From contig NZ_JAEHJZ010000032.1 of the NCBI RefSeq assembly GCF_016469035.1, positions 1-64,000 on the forward strand: a DNA stretch of 64,000 bases, given 5' to 3'. Source of the stretch: Gelidibacter salicanalis (GTDB lineage: Bacteria > Bacteroidota > Bacteroidia > Flavobacteriales > Flavobacteriaceae). Below, piece after piece: positions 17,286 to 27,036 of the stretch; the first letter of the stretch is position 1, and the number at the start of each line of letters is the position of its first letter. The notes under the pieces are model-generated. The model had not been told where the DNA came from, did not search any database, and saw only the letters and a program-made list of their open reading frames with translations. Made by a program: the position numbers and the translations under genes.

Positions 17286-18262
17286 GCGAATTAAGGTTAA
17301 AAAAAATTAGAGTAATAATGGCGGCAGCTAATCTTCCATAAACGTGAAGATTTAGTGCTTTTGTTGACCTGACCTTACTGGCTTTTTCTATATCAGATTT
17401 TTCAATGAATTAACTGAACAGGGCTTCTATAGGTTGCCTTATTTTGGACACATGCCTGGAATACAGGTTGTTGCTAGCCCTGTCAAATTTCTTTAAAACA
17501 TCGGGTCATCCCTTTGATGGCTTTTACAGGGGTCAGCATTTCAGAGTTGAAGGCATGGTTCATCTTTCGAAAAAAAAGAAGTGTCATTATATATTTTATC
17601 TCCAAAGAATGTGCGATTTTCAATTTCAGACCAAGTGTCTTTATAAAGAGCAAGATCGTTCACGAAGGCTGGTGTAAATATAATTTGCTCTGGGTGGGGC
17701 AACCTACCTGTATTACAAAAAACTAGAGCATGCAATTTCATGCCGTAAGAATACATTCTTTTGGTAGAACAATAGCCTTTGACCATGATTTCCGGGGCTA
17801 CTTTTCCCGAACGTTTCCCTGAGCAAGTAATAATGGGCATGGAATCCAGCACACTATAGTTCTTGGAACACACTTTTGTGGCAAATTTATCTAAGAGCGT
17901 TTCCACAAGGGAGCTCATTACGTAAAAATCCTTTGAGCCTATTTTTAAAGGCTTGATAACTCCCTAGATCAGGAAACCAATCCAGTAAATACTCCATGGT
18001 AAATTGATTTATCTTGTTCATTTTAAAAATTCCTAGATGGCACATCACAAACAGGTATATGGTTATAATTACTTGATCTGTGAGCTTAGGCCCGGTATTA
18101 TTGCTGGAGCGCTCACATCTGTCTGTAGATTCTCTTCGAATTTTTCGCAGGCATAATAATATATTCTCACTAACTTGCAATCCTTGTTATTGGTATCTGT
18201 ATTCAAAATAATCTTGTTCTTTTTACCTTATTTCCAAATTTCCAACCCTTGATTCGCATTAA
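17285..18262 (-). mobile_element. IS982-family insertion sequence, decayed
   Basis: About 980 bases bounded by imperfect terminal inverted repeats: TGCGAATTAAGGTT at the left and AACCCTTGATTCGCATTA at the right (18244-18261). The same ends bound the shorter element at 24156. The transposase inside runs on the minus strand and is broken. The right end lies 3 bases before the ATG of the gene at 18265. Confidence 0.8.
17300..18180 (-). pseudogene. IS982 transposase, multiply frameshifted
   Basis: The N-terminal frame (18180 down to 17887) reads the IS982 helical region (LTDQVIITIYLFV, LLDWFPDLGSYQAFKNRL). The central DDE part continues in another frame from 17918 (LDSMPIITCSGKR, KGYCSTKRMYSYGMKLHALV). 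The C-terminal part (RQPIEALFS, IEKASKVRSTKALNLHVYGRLAAAI) is in a third frame and interrupted by a stop. At least two frameshifts and one nonsense change make it inactive. Confidence 0.85.
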
Positions 18263-18264
18263 TC

Positions 18265-18627
18265 ATGAATGGATATAAATTCACTCGTGCCTGGTTCGAT
18301 TTCTGTTTCGAAAATCCTGATAAAATTAAACCAATTCACCATGCAATATATGTATTTGCTATAGAGCGATGCAATCGTCTAGGTTGGAAAAATAAATTTG
18401 GATTTCCCACCGACTGTGCAATGGAAACTTTAGGCATAAAAAATTACAGAACTTATATTAAGGCTTTAAATGATCTAGTCTCGATGAGATTTATAAAGAT
18501 GATTGAAAAAAGCAAAAGTCAGTACACAAGCAATGTAATTGCTTTAATAGGCAATACAACAGCGAATACCAAAGCTTTAGACAAAGCATTGCAAATAGCA
18601 AGGCACGGACACTGTAAGTGTAATTAA
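18265..18627 (+). CDS. short helix-turn-helix/replication-initiator-like protein
   Basis: A 120-residue protein of a type often seen in Bacteroidota mobile DNA and prophages (NGYKFTRAWFDFCFENPDKIKP, HHAIYVFAIERCNRLGWKNKFGFPT, KALNDLVSMRFIKMIEKSKSQYTSNVIAL). The fold suggests a DnaD-like or winged-helix N-terminal domain. Longer relatives carry a variable C-terminal tail, so this copy may be shortened. The ATG lies 3 bases from the IS end, so its native promoter has been displaced. Role unknown. Confidence 0.6.
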   Translation: MNGYKFTRAWFDFCFENPDKIKPIHHAIYVFAIERCNRLGWKNKFGFPTDCAMETLGIKNYRTYIKALNDLVSMRFIKMIEKSKSQYTSNVIALIGNTTANTKALDKALQIARHGHCKCN

Positions 18628-18730
18628 ACAATTAAACAAGAAACCATTAAATAATAAACCGGTTTTCTGTTTTTGTAAAATGCGGCATTTTCTTGATGAA
18701 ATGGGATCAATTTAAAATTTTGATGAAGAA

Positions 18731-18765
18731 AAAAAAGGATATGGTTTTATACCATATCCTTTTTT
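18731..18765. terminator. bidirectional terminator
   Basis: A perfect 15-bp stem (AAAAAAGGATATGGT with its complement) and 5-base loop, with A and T tracts on either side. It serves the plus-strand gene ending at 18627 and the minus-strand OmpA gene ending at 18806. Confidence 0.85.
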
Positions 18766-18805
18766 AAATTCTTAAAAGAAATTCTCTTTTAACTAGTAAG
18801 AGAAC

Positions 18806-20764
18806 TTAGTTGGCCGGAATAAGATCAATTACAACCGTACGATTATAAGCGCGTTCCTCCGGAAGTTTATTTCCAAATGGAGCTGCTGATTCATCCTCAC
18901 CAGATCCGTGTACATCAAATGTCACATCACTTCTGTTTTCATTTGAAAGGGCATTTTCAAGGATTGTCTTAACATCATTTGCACGTGCCAAAGATAATTT
19001 TTGATTGTAATCTGTTTCTCCAATAACATCGGTATAACCGTGGATAATAACTTTTCCGTTTTCAGGAATTTTTGGCGCTACGATCTGGGTAAGATATTTT
19101 TCGTACATAGCTATCGCTTTGGAGTCATCAAATTCATAAAGAATACTGAATCTCATCCCTTCTTCCAATTCTGACGGAGTCCAGAGTACAACATTTATGT
19201 TAGATTCTTCAGTTACAATCCCACCATCTTTAGTAGTACCTACCATTTTAACTTTGTAGTCTCCTTCAGTGTTGGTTCCCAAAATGGTTTTTCCCGGAAG
19301 CCTCGCTTCTTCTTCTGTATAAGGTCCAAAATTTTCAACCATTCCGTTTTCATCAGTAAGTTCCAGTTTCCATGAAGAAAATGCTTCTTGTGCTCCTTCA
19401 GCTTTAAAAGTTACATAGCTTTCAATAGGTGCTTCCTGAATACCATTAATTTGTACCGGTTTCAAAGGTGCATTCGGGCCGGTTTGGAATTCCATAAGCA
19501 ATTCTGGTGAATTACTTTCTATAGAAACCCTTCTGTCTCCCTCAAGTAGTAAATCCAACTCACGGGTTACTCCTGATTTTAAAGATGGGATTTTTGGTTC
19601 TTTTCTTCCTTCAACAGCAATTCTTGTAGCATCAATTCCAAATATATCTACCAAATATTTCTTAGCAGACTCTGCCATTAAAGTTCCGTCTTCCGGACCT
19701 TTCTCTGATGATCCAACCAAAGTAATGGTGGAGGAAGGGTTTTTTTCCATACGGTCACCAAGAATATTCAATACATTGTAATAAATCCTCATTTCACGTT
19801 TTGAACGTCCGGACAAGTCTTTAGGAGTATTTACTTCAACCTGATCTTCTTTGAAATCTTTTACCTCGTCTTTATTCAACAATACATAGCGACTTGGAAT
19901 CTCTGTAGATTCTTTTTCAAAAAACACATAGTTACGCAATGGGAAGGTTTCGGTTACCAATCGTTCACCCGGAATATTCTCAGGAGAATTAACAGTAAAT
20001 CCAACAATAGGCACAACAACTTCCGCTTCTTCAACTACAATTTTACGTCCGTGGCCAAACTTAAGTGCTGCACCAACTCTTACAGTAGTGATGTTCCATG
20101 ATTCTGTTGCACGTGGATTCTGACCAAAATATGGTTGGAAAGATACAAAAGGAGAAAGCACAAATTGTGTTTTCTGGGTATTTGAGGAAAGAGGGATATC
20201 AAATCCTGCTCCTATCTGCATTGAGATAATTGTGCTTTCGATGTCACCAAAATCCTCATTGACAGCAGGATCGGCTATTTGCGAAGGAATATCAGGATTG
20301 GTTCCTTTTTCATATGTAAAGGATTTATCTAAATTGAAAGCCAATCTTGGTCCGCCATAAATATATAAGCCGTTTTTGAAGGGTGCAATACGCAAACTTG
20401 GTTCAACGGTAATATAACTAAGGTCTGTAGAAAGATCCATAGGGCAGTTACAAGGTGAAGTAACCGGATCCCAATCCCCCTGGCGATTGTCATATCCTGT
20501 TTGTAACATGATTCCCCATACTGAATCCGGGAAATGATATTCTACAAGAGGTGCTGCAAAAAGTCCAATCCCATCACCATCATGAAATGCTGTTGGAACG
20601 GTTAGGTTCTTATTTAATCTTTGTGTGGTACCGCGATAGAAATTAAAGTTTGCACCGGCGGCTACACCAAACAACCATGTTGGTTTCTCATACTGAGTTT
20701 CCTGTGCCAAAGAAGACATTTGGAAACCTAATGCGATTAAAACAATAAATAGTATTTTTTTCAT
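18806..20764 (-). CDS. OmpA-family outer-membrane protein
   Basis: A 652-residue protein. The frame extends 13 codons further, but the ATG at 20764 begins the signal peptide (MKKILFIVLIALGF, cleavage near SLAQ). The N-terminal 220 residues form a beta-barrel-like region, the middle is periplasmic, and the C-terminal 110 residues are an OmpA peptidoglycan-binding domain (FDDSKAIAMYEKYL, IHGYTDVIGETDYNQKLSLARANDVKTIL). It should tie the outer membrane to peptidoglycan. It follows the ice-binding-type lipoprotein by about 80 bases on the same strand and is probably cotranscribed with it. Confidence 0.9.
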   Translation of the reverse strand: MKKILFIVLIALGFQMSSLAQETQYEKPTWLFGVAAGANFNFYRGTTQRLNKNLTVPTAFHDGDGIGLFAAPLVEYHFPDSVWGIMLQTGYDNRQGDWDPVTSPCNCPMDLSTDLSYITVEPSLRIAPFKNGLYIYGGPRLAFNLDKSFTYEKGTNPDIPSQIADPAVNEDFGDIESTIISMQIGAGFDIPLSSNTQKTQFVLSPFVSFQPYFGQNPRATESWNITTVRVGAALKFGHGRKIVVEEAEVVVPIVGFTVNSPENIPGERLVTETFPLRNYVFFEKESTEIPSRYVLLNKDEVKDFKEDQVEVNTPKDLSGRSKREMRIYYNVLNILGDRMEKNPSSTITLVGSSEKGPEDGTLMAESAKKYLVDIFGIDATRIAVEGRKEPKIPSLKSGVTRELDLLLEGDRRVSIESNSPELLMEFQTGPNAPLKPVQINGIQEAPIESYVTFKAEGAQEAFSSWKLELTDENGMVENFGPYTEEEARLPGKTILGTNTEGDYKVKMVGTTKDGGIVTEESNINVVLWTPSELEEGMRFSILYEFDDSKAIAMYEKYLTQIVAPKIPENGKVIIHGYTDVIGETDYNQKLSLARANDVKTILENALSNENRSDVTFDVHGSGEDESAAPFGNKLPEERAYNRTVVIDLIPAN

Positions 20765-20842
20765 ATTTGGGTTATAAGGGGACTGTGCCAGGCACAGCCC
20801 CATTTTATAATTAATTTTTGTTTTCCTAATTCTTAAAATGAA

Positions 20843-23200
20843 TTATGGTTTTGTAACTGTATTGGAATCTAAGGTAACTGCTCCAGTTCTGGTCAGTGCT
20901 CTTCCGTTCAAGACTGCACCGGTATTTATTGTAATAGATATATCAGCAAGAATATTCCCATAAAAAACAGAGGTTGTTCCAAGTGTTGCTGAAGTACCAA
21001 CTATCCAGTAAATGTTTTCAGCTTTTGCACCACCCGAAAGGACAATACTGGTACCTGGGCCAGTAACTAAAGTGGAACCCATTTTGAAGATCCATACCGC
21101 ATTTGCATCCCCATGAAGTGTTAAGATACCTTGAGGCCCTGTTCCTGATATTCCGGTTGAGGAAGAGTTGACATAAAGACCTGGAGTCAAAGTAAGACCG
21201 CCAAGTTGTCCTGGCAATGAGATCGCATTTAATGACCTTCCTTGACCTTCAATATAAGCAGAAGTTAAATCCTCTTTTGCTACTCCCACTAAAGGATCGG
21301 CAGAGGTATAAAGTGTTCCAACCACATTTGTTTGGTCAAGGCCATTAATTGTAGCCGTAGGAAATGAACCAACATCACCAATAAGCCTGGTAGAAACTCC
21401 AGTATTGGTAATTCCAGATCCCGAAAGAACAACAAAGTTACCTGCAGATCCAAGATTTATCCCTTGGGGATTAGGATTATTTACCAGCGTAAAGTTCGCA
21501 GTGATATTTTTATCACTGTTCATAGTTACCGTTAATGGATTGTTGGTGCCTGAAGCATCCCCACTCCAGGATGTAAATTCATATCCGTTGTCAGGGGTAG
21601 CTGTAAGAACTACTATAGCTCCATTATTGTAGTTCTGCTGATCAGGATTTTTTGCAACAGTTCCGTTTACTGCAGTTACATTTAAAGTGAATGTGCTAAC
21701 GATGGCTGTAAAGTTAGCAGTAATATTTTTATTACTGTTCATAGTCACTGTTAGAGGATTGTTAGATCCTGTAGCATCTCCACTCCACGATGAAAATTCA
21801 TATCCATTGGCTGGCGTAGCCGTAAGGACAACATCATCTCCATCATTGTAATTTTGCTGATCAGGATTTTTTGCAACAGTTCCGTTTACTGCAGTTACAT
21901 TTAAAGTGAATGTGCTAACGATGGCTGTAAAGTTAGCAGTAATATTTTTATTACTGTTCATAGTCACTGTTAGAGGATTGTTAGATCCTGTGGCATCCCC
22001 ACTCCACGATGAAAATTCATATCCAGTCGCAGGGGTAGCAGTAAGAACTACTTGAGCTCCGCTATTGTAATTTTCCTCATTCGGATTTTTTGTAACACTT
22101 CCATTTTTTGCAGTTACATTTAATGTGTAGGTTCTAACTTCAAAATTGGCAACTAAGTTGGTGTTTGCAGTTATTGCAAATGTATAACTTGAGTTGGTTG
22201 AGACTTCCACTTCGTTTGCTGTCCAGTTAACAAAGGCATATCCATTATTCGGGGTTGCAGTTACAGTTACGTTAGCTTCAGCATCATATGAACCAGATCC
22301 ATTTGTTAATCCACCTGCCGCAGGATTTGCCGATAAAATTACCGCAAATTGACCTGCAGATATTTCGCTATAATTTGCAACCAAGGTTCTGTTTCCGGTC
22401 AATACAAATTGATAACTTGAACTGGTAGAAGCGATAGTTTCTCCTTCTGTCCAGTTAACAAAAACATATCCTGGATTTGGCAAAGCTGAAACCGTTACAG
22501 TTGAATTTTCAGTATATTGTCCCGATCCGGATGTGGTTCCGCCTGCAATTGGGCTTGAAGAAAGATTTATCCTAAAATTCCCTAAAACAACTTCGTCAAA
22601 ATTAGCTACCAAGGCTATATTCCCATCCATCTCAAACTGATAGCTTGAACTTGTTGAAACAACAGTTTCACCTTCTGTCCAGTTAGTGAATGTAAAACCT
22701 TCATTAGGTATTGCAGCTACTGTAACTAAAGATCCAGCTGCAAATGTACCAGCTCCAATAAGCGTTCCTCCGTCTTCGGGGCTTGCAGATAATGATACTT
22801 CCGGAATAGTAGTAAAGCTCCACACATAGTTTTCCTGTAACGCATTGCCCATAGGGTCTTTAACGGATGTTGTCACCGTTCCTGTGTAGGTGGTGTTTGG
22901 CGCAAGATCAGTAGAAGGTGTAAAGGTTGCGATAGCACCTGAAGACGTAATGGTTCCTACTAATTGAGTAGGCCCATCAACTGTAAAAGTTTCCTCATTA
23001 ATTGTTTCAGGATTTATATCCTCATTAAATGTTACGGTGATCACCTGATCAAGTGGTACATTAATAGCATCATTATCAGGAATAGTTGATAATACAATTG
23101 GACATACTCCAACGATCTCAACGACTTCATCTTTGTCACAGCCGGTAAGTAAAAATACCAGAGCAAAAGCAAAGGTTGCGAGTAATTTTTTTAAATTCAT
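20843..23200 (-). CDS. lipoprotein with InlB-like repeats and ice-binding (DUF3494) domain
   Basis: A 785-residue lipoprotein (lipobox LLTGC, Cys21). Order of domains: a Big_5 Ig-like domain (about 28-135), three divergent beta-repeats ([17 protein letters not shown]; about 136-355), three closely similar repeats of 73 residues ([34 protein letters not shown]; about 357-578), and a DUF3494 domain (about 580-785; [44 protein letters not shown]). DUF3494 is the fold of many bacterial ice-binding proteins. The repeats could act as a stalk displaying it at the surface. Ice binding itself is an inference; some members have other adhesive roles. Confidence 0.88.
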   Translation of the reverse strand: MNLKKLLATFAFALVFLLTGCDKDEVVEIVGVCPIVLSTIPDNDAINVPLDQVITVTFNEDINPETINEETFTVDGPTQLVGTITSSGAIATFTPSTDLAPNTTYTGTVTTSVKDPMGNALQENYVWSFTTIPEVSLSASPEDGGTLIGAGTFAAGSLVTVAAIPNEGFTFTNWTEGETVVSTSSSYQFEMDGNIALVANFDEVVLGNFRINLSSSPIAGGTTSGSGQYTENSTVTVSALPNPGYVFVNWTEGETIASTSSSYQFVLTGNRTLVANYSEISAGQFAVILSANPAAGGLTNGSGSYDAEANVTVTATPNNGYAFVNWTANEVEVSTNSSYTFAITANTNLVANFEVRTYTLNVTAKNGSVTKNPNEENYNSGAQVVLTATPATGYEFSSWSGDATGSNNPLTVTMNSNKNITANFTAIVSTFTLNVTAVNGTVAKNPDQQNYNDGDDVVLTATPANGYEFSSWSGDATGSNNPLTVTMNSNKNITANFTAIVSTFTLNVTAVNGTVAKNPDQQNYNNGAIVVLTATPDNGYEFTSWSGDASGTNNPLTVTMNSDKNITANFTLVNNPNPQGINLGSAGNFVVLSGSGITNTGVSTRLIGDVGSFPTATINGLDQTNVVGTLYTSADPLVGVAKEDLTSAYIEGQGRSLNAISLPGQLGGLTLTPGLYVNSSSTGISGTGPQGILTLHGDANAVWIFKMGSTLVTGPGTSIVLSGGAKAENIYWIVGTSATLGTTSVFYGNILADISITINTGAVLNGRALTRTGAVTLDSNTVTKP
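21661..22098 (-). repeat. two near-identical 219-bp coding repeats
   Basis: Copies at 21661-21879 and 21880-22098 share long identical stretches, including about 49 identical bases at their starts. The period is exactly 73 codons, so copy number can change without breaking the frame. A third, more diverged unit lies at about 21480-21660. Confidence 0.8.
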
Positions 23201-23485
23201 ATAATTGTAGATTAATATTACTGGTGGGGCCAGGCGTGAAAAAATTTCAACGTCTAAAATTACATAACTATATGATATAAAGCATCACATATCAATTAAA
23301 ATAAAAATTATATAATTCGCAGATTTGGTGTTAGTTAGATTATAAAAACCAGCGAGTAGGTCTTGACCCAGTTGAAAACGGTAATAAATTGAATTGCAGG
23401 ACTTAGAAAAGTTGGGTAATTGAAGAAAAGTTGGGTGATGGAGCACCAGATAAAAATGGCTCTGGAATTAAGGAAATAGGATTTT

Positions 23486-24096
23486 TTATCTGTTACGCTC
23501 TAAATATCTGGAGCGGAAAATAGACCGATTTGTTCTAAATGAATTTTTTAAATGGGTCCAAATTTTCCAGGAAAGTTCAGTCAACGATTGGAGACAATGA
23601 AGTGAAAACGAAAAACAATCTTCATAATCAAATTTCCTCATTGAAATGATTTCCATTGTTTCCTCTCGTTTTTGCTTCAGTAATTTATAAAAAGAAGGCG
23701 AAAGACCTGTGACTTTTTTAAACTGACCAGATAAATGTGCCACGCTTCTGTAATGAAGTTTATAGGAGATCTCGGTAAGATTGAGCTCATCATACAAAAG
23801 CAATTCCTTTGCCCTTTCAATTTTATTGAGGATAATATATTGCTGTATGGTAATACCTTTTACTTCTGAAAATATATTGGCCAGATAGGTATAATCATAG
23901 TTTAATTTTTCACTGATATACTCAGAATAATTCATTTTAGGGCATCCATCAGCATATTGGATCATCTCAAGAATTGTATTTTTTCAATAGGGATGCTCTT
24001 TTTATCCTCGTGCAGTTGCAGTCCAAACCTTAAAAGATTCTTTTTAAGTGCATTCCGTATCAAGACAAAAACTTGGGGATAAACGTTTCTTTGCAA
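23486..24096 (-). pseudogene. AraC-family regulator with HMA-like N-terminus, frameshifted and truncated
   Basis: The open frame 23965-23486 encodes the AraC DNA-binding domain (YLANIFSEVKGITIQQYIILNKIERAKELL, SYKLHYRSVAHLSGQFKKVTGLSPSFYKLL). Upstream, in another frame, the sequence reads LIRNALKKNLLRFGLQLHED and then KKSIPIEK, which is the linker of short AraC proteins that begin with a metal-binding-like domain. One missing A in a run of six at about 23986 would rejoin the frames. The first 30-40 residues are gone, beside the IS remnant at 24156. The last 55 residues look like readthrough beyond the normal end. Confidence 0.75.
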
Positions 24097-24155
24097 GAAA
24101 AACACTTAGAACTTGGACATAGAATTAGCCCGCTATTTATCGCCCGATGGCATAT

Positions 24156-24833
24156 TAATACGAATCAAGGGTTAAAAAATTAGAGGAATAAAAGCCGCAG
24201 TCAATTTTCCAAAAACATGTACCAACTTTAAGCCATGGTACCACATGTTTTTTCTGGAACAATAACTTTTGTCGACAAGTCCGTTTGCTATACATGGGGT
24301 TCATTTTTCCGAACAGGTGACAACGGGAATCGAATCCAATAGGCTTTGTGCCGAAGAACAATCCGAAGACCTGAAATCCGAGATCAAAGAATTCCCCAGT
24401 TGGCCAAATGCCCCGGATAGCCTGTTTATCCTGTTGTTGAATGCCGCATAGGAACCAAGTTCGGGAAACCACGGGCGTAGGTAATCTTGTGCGAATCGGT
24501 GTATTTGGTTGACCTTGAAGCGCTGTTCTTCATCCACGGCAAAAAGGTATATAGTCATTATTTCTTGGGCTGTCAGTCTTGGTTCGTTGTTGTTGCTGAG
24601 CCTTTGGCAATGGTATTTCAAATCTTCATTGTACCTTTCACAGATATAAAAGTAAATTTTCAGTAATTTTAGACTTTTAGCCTCGGAGATCATATCTTAT
24701 GATTGTGTAATTATAATCGTATAATATACTAATTTACAGGCTTTTAATATTATATTTTAAGCCTTATCTCTCTGGTTTTTAGAGAAATATATCAACAATT
24801 TTTTGTTGATAACCAACCCTTGATTCGCATTAT
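24156..24833 (-). mobile_element. IS982-family remnant with internal deletion
   Basis: Ends match those of the element at 17285: left TTAATACGAATCAAGGGTT (24156-24174) and right AACCCTTGATTCGCATTA (24815-24832). The length is about 680 bases against 980, so about 300 bases of the transposase are deleted. The right end lies 3 bases before the hemW start codon. Confidence 0.8.
24160..24693 (-). pseudogene. IS982 transposase fragment
   Basis: The N-terminal 130 residues are open (LTAQEIMTIYLFAV, YLRPWFPELGSYAAFNNRINRL, SLLDSIPVVTCSEK). A shifted frame then gives KSYCSRKNMWYHGLKL, which joins directly to the C-terminal VFGKLTAAFIPLIF. The catalytic core between those points is deleted. Confidence 0.8.
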
Positions 24834-24835
24834 TC

Positions 24836-25996
24836 ATGTCCGGAGTTTATATTCATATCCCATTTTGTAAACAAGCCTGTCACTACTGTGACTTCCATTT
24901 TTCGACCTCATTAAAAAAGAAGGATGACTTAGTCTATGCCTTGGTTAAGGAGTTGGAATTGCGCAAAGATGAATTCAAAAATCAAGTGATACAAACCATT
25001 TATTTTGGTGGTGGAACGCCAAGTTTATTGTCGATTGCTGAATTGAAATTGTTGATTGCTGAGGTTTATAGAGATTACGACGTTGTGGACACTCCTGAAA
25101 TCACCCTCGAAGCCAATCCGGATGATTTGTTTGAAAATACCGTCACTTCGAATCTGTCGCAGTCCATTTTTGAAGCGTACAAAGACATTGGCATAAATCG
25201 TCTCTCTATCGGCATTCAATCCTTTTTTGAAGAGGATTTAAAATTGATGAATCGCGCGCACAGTTCAGAAGAAGCTCAAAAATGTTTGGAAGAAGCGACG
25301 CAACATTTCGACAACATTTCTGTTGATCTCATCTACGGCATTCCCGGAATGACCAACGAGCGCTGGATTCAGAATATAGATACTGCATTGGCATTTAACA
25401 TTCCGCATATTTCTAGTTACGCCTTAACGGTTGAACCAAAAACCGCATTGGCTACTTTTATTAAAAAAGGAATTATTAATAACGTAGATGATGATCTGGC
25501 TCAAGAACAATTCCACATTTTAATAGAAAAATTGGAGGAAGCAGGTTTTATCCATTATGAACTGTCCAATTTTGGAAAGCCAGCCTATTTTAGTAGAAAT
25601 AATTCAGCTTACTGGCAAGGAAAATCGTACTTGGGAATAGGGCCTTCGGCGCATTCATTTGATGGAGCACGTCGGGGATGGAATGTCCGGAACAATACCA
25701 AATACATCAAGGCCTTAGAAAATAATACACTGCCTTTAGAAACCGAAACACTTTCTACTACCGACAAATACAACGAATATGTGATGACAGGGCTGCGTAC
25801 TATTTGGGGTGTTTCTCTCGATAAAGTGGAAAAAGATTTCGGATCAGACTATAAAAACTACCTTTTGGAGCACTCACAAAAACATATTATTGAACAATTA
25901 TTGTATCTTGAGGATGGCAAATTGCTGGTCACCAAAAAGGGTAAATTTTTGAGTGATGGTATTGCGTCTGATCTTTTTAAAATCAATTTATCTTGA
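24836..25996 (+). CDS. hemW: radical SAM heme chaperone HemW
   Basis: A 386-residue member of the HemN/HemW family. The radical SAM cluster motif is C11-x3-C15-x2-C18 (CKQACHYCDF), followed by FGGGTPSLL, the EANPDD and GIQSFFEEDL motifs and a C-terminal HemN domain (YWQGKSYLGIGPSAHSF). The length is that of HemW, the heme-trafficking protein, and not of the longer HemN oxidase. The upstream 3 bases belong to an IS remnant, so its promoter must now lie in or beyond that element. The next gene overlaps by 4 bases. Confidence 0.93.
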   Translation: MSGVYIHIPFCKQACHYCDFHFSTSLKKKDDLVYALVKELELRKDEFKNQVIQTIYFGGGTPSLLSIAELKLLIAEVYRDYDVVDTPEITLEANPDDLFENTVTSNLSQSIFEAYKDIGINRLSIGIQSFFEEDLKLMNRAHSSEEAQKCLEEATQHFDNISVDLIYGIPGMTNERWIQNIDTALAFNIPHISSYALTVEPKTALATFIKKGIINNVDDDLAQEQFHILIEKLEEAGFIHYELSNFGKPAYFSRNNSAYWQGKSYLGIGPSAHSFDGARRGWNVRNNTKYIKALENNTLPLETETLSTTDKYNEYVMTGLRTIWGVSLDKVEKDFGSDYKNYLLEHSQKHIIEQLLYLEDGKLLVTKKGKFLSDGIASDLFKINLS

Positions 25997-26742
25997 AAAC
26001 AACCATTACGCATCATTCTAAACTATACAGCATAGACCTTTCAAAACCACTGGATATTTCAATTCCACTACGCGCCTCAAAAAGCAATGTGAACGCTTGG
26101 TATATTGGCGAGCCCACAATGGAACCAGTAAAAAACAAAGAGTGGATTGGCAGCGTAAAAGCTGGTGCAGATGTCAATTTTAATAATATTTGTTTCAATC
26201 CGCATGCGCACGGTACACATACGGAATGTATAGGGCACATTACGGAAGAATTTCACTCCATCAATAAAAATTTACAGCAGTTTTTTTTTACTGCCGAATT
26301 AATTTCAGTGGCTCCTGAAAACTACATGAAAGACACCGTAATTTCTAAGAAGCAAATTGAATCTTTATTGAAGGGAAAAACACCAGAAGCCTTGGTCATT
26401 CGTACCATGCCCAATACGAAAGAAAAAAATAGCAGACAGTATTCTGAAACCAACTGGACATATCTTACAGAAGATGCGATGGTGTTTATACGAGAGCAGG
26501 GCATTCAACATCTGCTGATTGATTTACCCAGTGTTGACAGAGAACATGACGGTGGAAAATTGTTAGCACATAAGGCTTTCTGGGATTTTGATGGAGAACG
26601 GCGGATGCATTGCACAATTACGGAATTGATTTACGTCAGGAATAAAATAAAAGATGGGAGTTATATCTTAAATCTACAGATTGCGCCTTTTGAAAATGAT
26701 GCCGCACCCAGCAAACCAATTTTATATAAGTTGTTAGAATGA
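25993..26742 (+). CDS. cyclase-family protein (kynurenine-formamidase-like metal hydrolase)
   Basis: A 249-residue putative metal-dependent hydrolase. The family signature HxGTHxE-type is present as HAHGTHTE at about residues 75-82, with the later IDLPSVDREHDGGKLLAHKAF segment. The only usable start is a TTG that overlaps hemW's TGA (TTGA), so it is translationally coupled to hemW. The substrate is unknown. In this family members include kynurenine formamidase and isatin hydrolase; no tryptophan-pathway genes are near. Confidence 0.8.
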   Translation: MKTTITHHSKLYSIDLSKPLDISIPLRASKSNVNAWYIGEPTMEPVKNKEWIGSVKAGADVNFNNICFNPHAHGTHTECIGHITEEFHSINKNLQQFFFTAELISVAPENYMKDTVISKKQIESLLKGKTPEALVIRTMPNTKEKNSRQYSETNWTYLTEDAMVFIREQGIQHLLIDLPSVDREHDGGKLLAHKAFWDFDGERRMHCTITELIYVRNKIKDGSYILNLQIAPFENDAAPSKPILYKLLE

Positions 26743-26805
26743 TTTATAATACATCAGGAGGTAACCGTCGTTCCTTCAATTATTTCTGTTCGAATGGAGC
26801 ACTGA

Positions 26806-27036
26806 TTACAAAATTGCACATTTCTTTTTTTTAGAAAGTTCACTCTCATAGGTGGCTAATTGCGTTTTAAATTTTGTCTCCTCTTCAGTTTCAGAAACCA
26901 ATTGTAAGTTGTTTAGAAAGTCCACTTCTTGCTTGAAGTCGGCCTCCGTGTCATATCTTTTTTTGAATTCCAGAAGTTCTGCTTCTGACAAGTGCTTAGA
27001 AAAAAATTTTTCTAAAAGTGTTTCGTTAATCATCAT
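26806..27036 (-). CDS. short anti-sigma-like protein downstream of ECF sigma factor
   Basis: A 76-residue protein (NETLLEKFFSKHLSEAELLEFKKRYDTEADFKQEVDFLNNLQLV) resembling the cytoplasmic N-terminus of Bacteroidota anti-sigma factors. It ends in a lysine run followed by KCAIL with no membrane span, so it is either a soluble partner or a gene that has lost its periplasmic part. The start overlaps the sigma gene's stop by the ATGA arrangement. Confidence 0.6.
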   Translation of the reverse strand: MMINETLLEKFFSKHLSEAELLEFKKRYDTEADFKQEVDFLNNLQLVSETEEETKFKTQLATYESELSKKKKCAIL

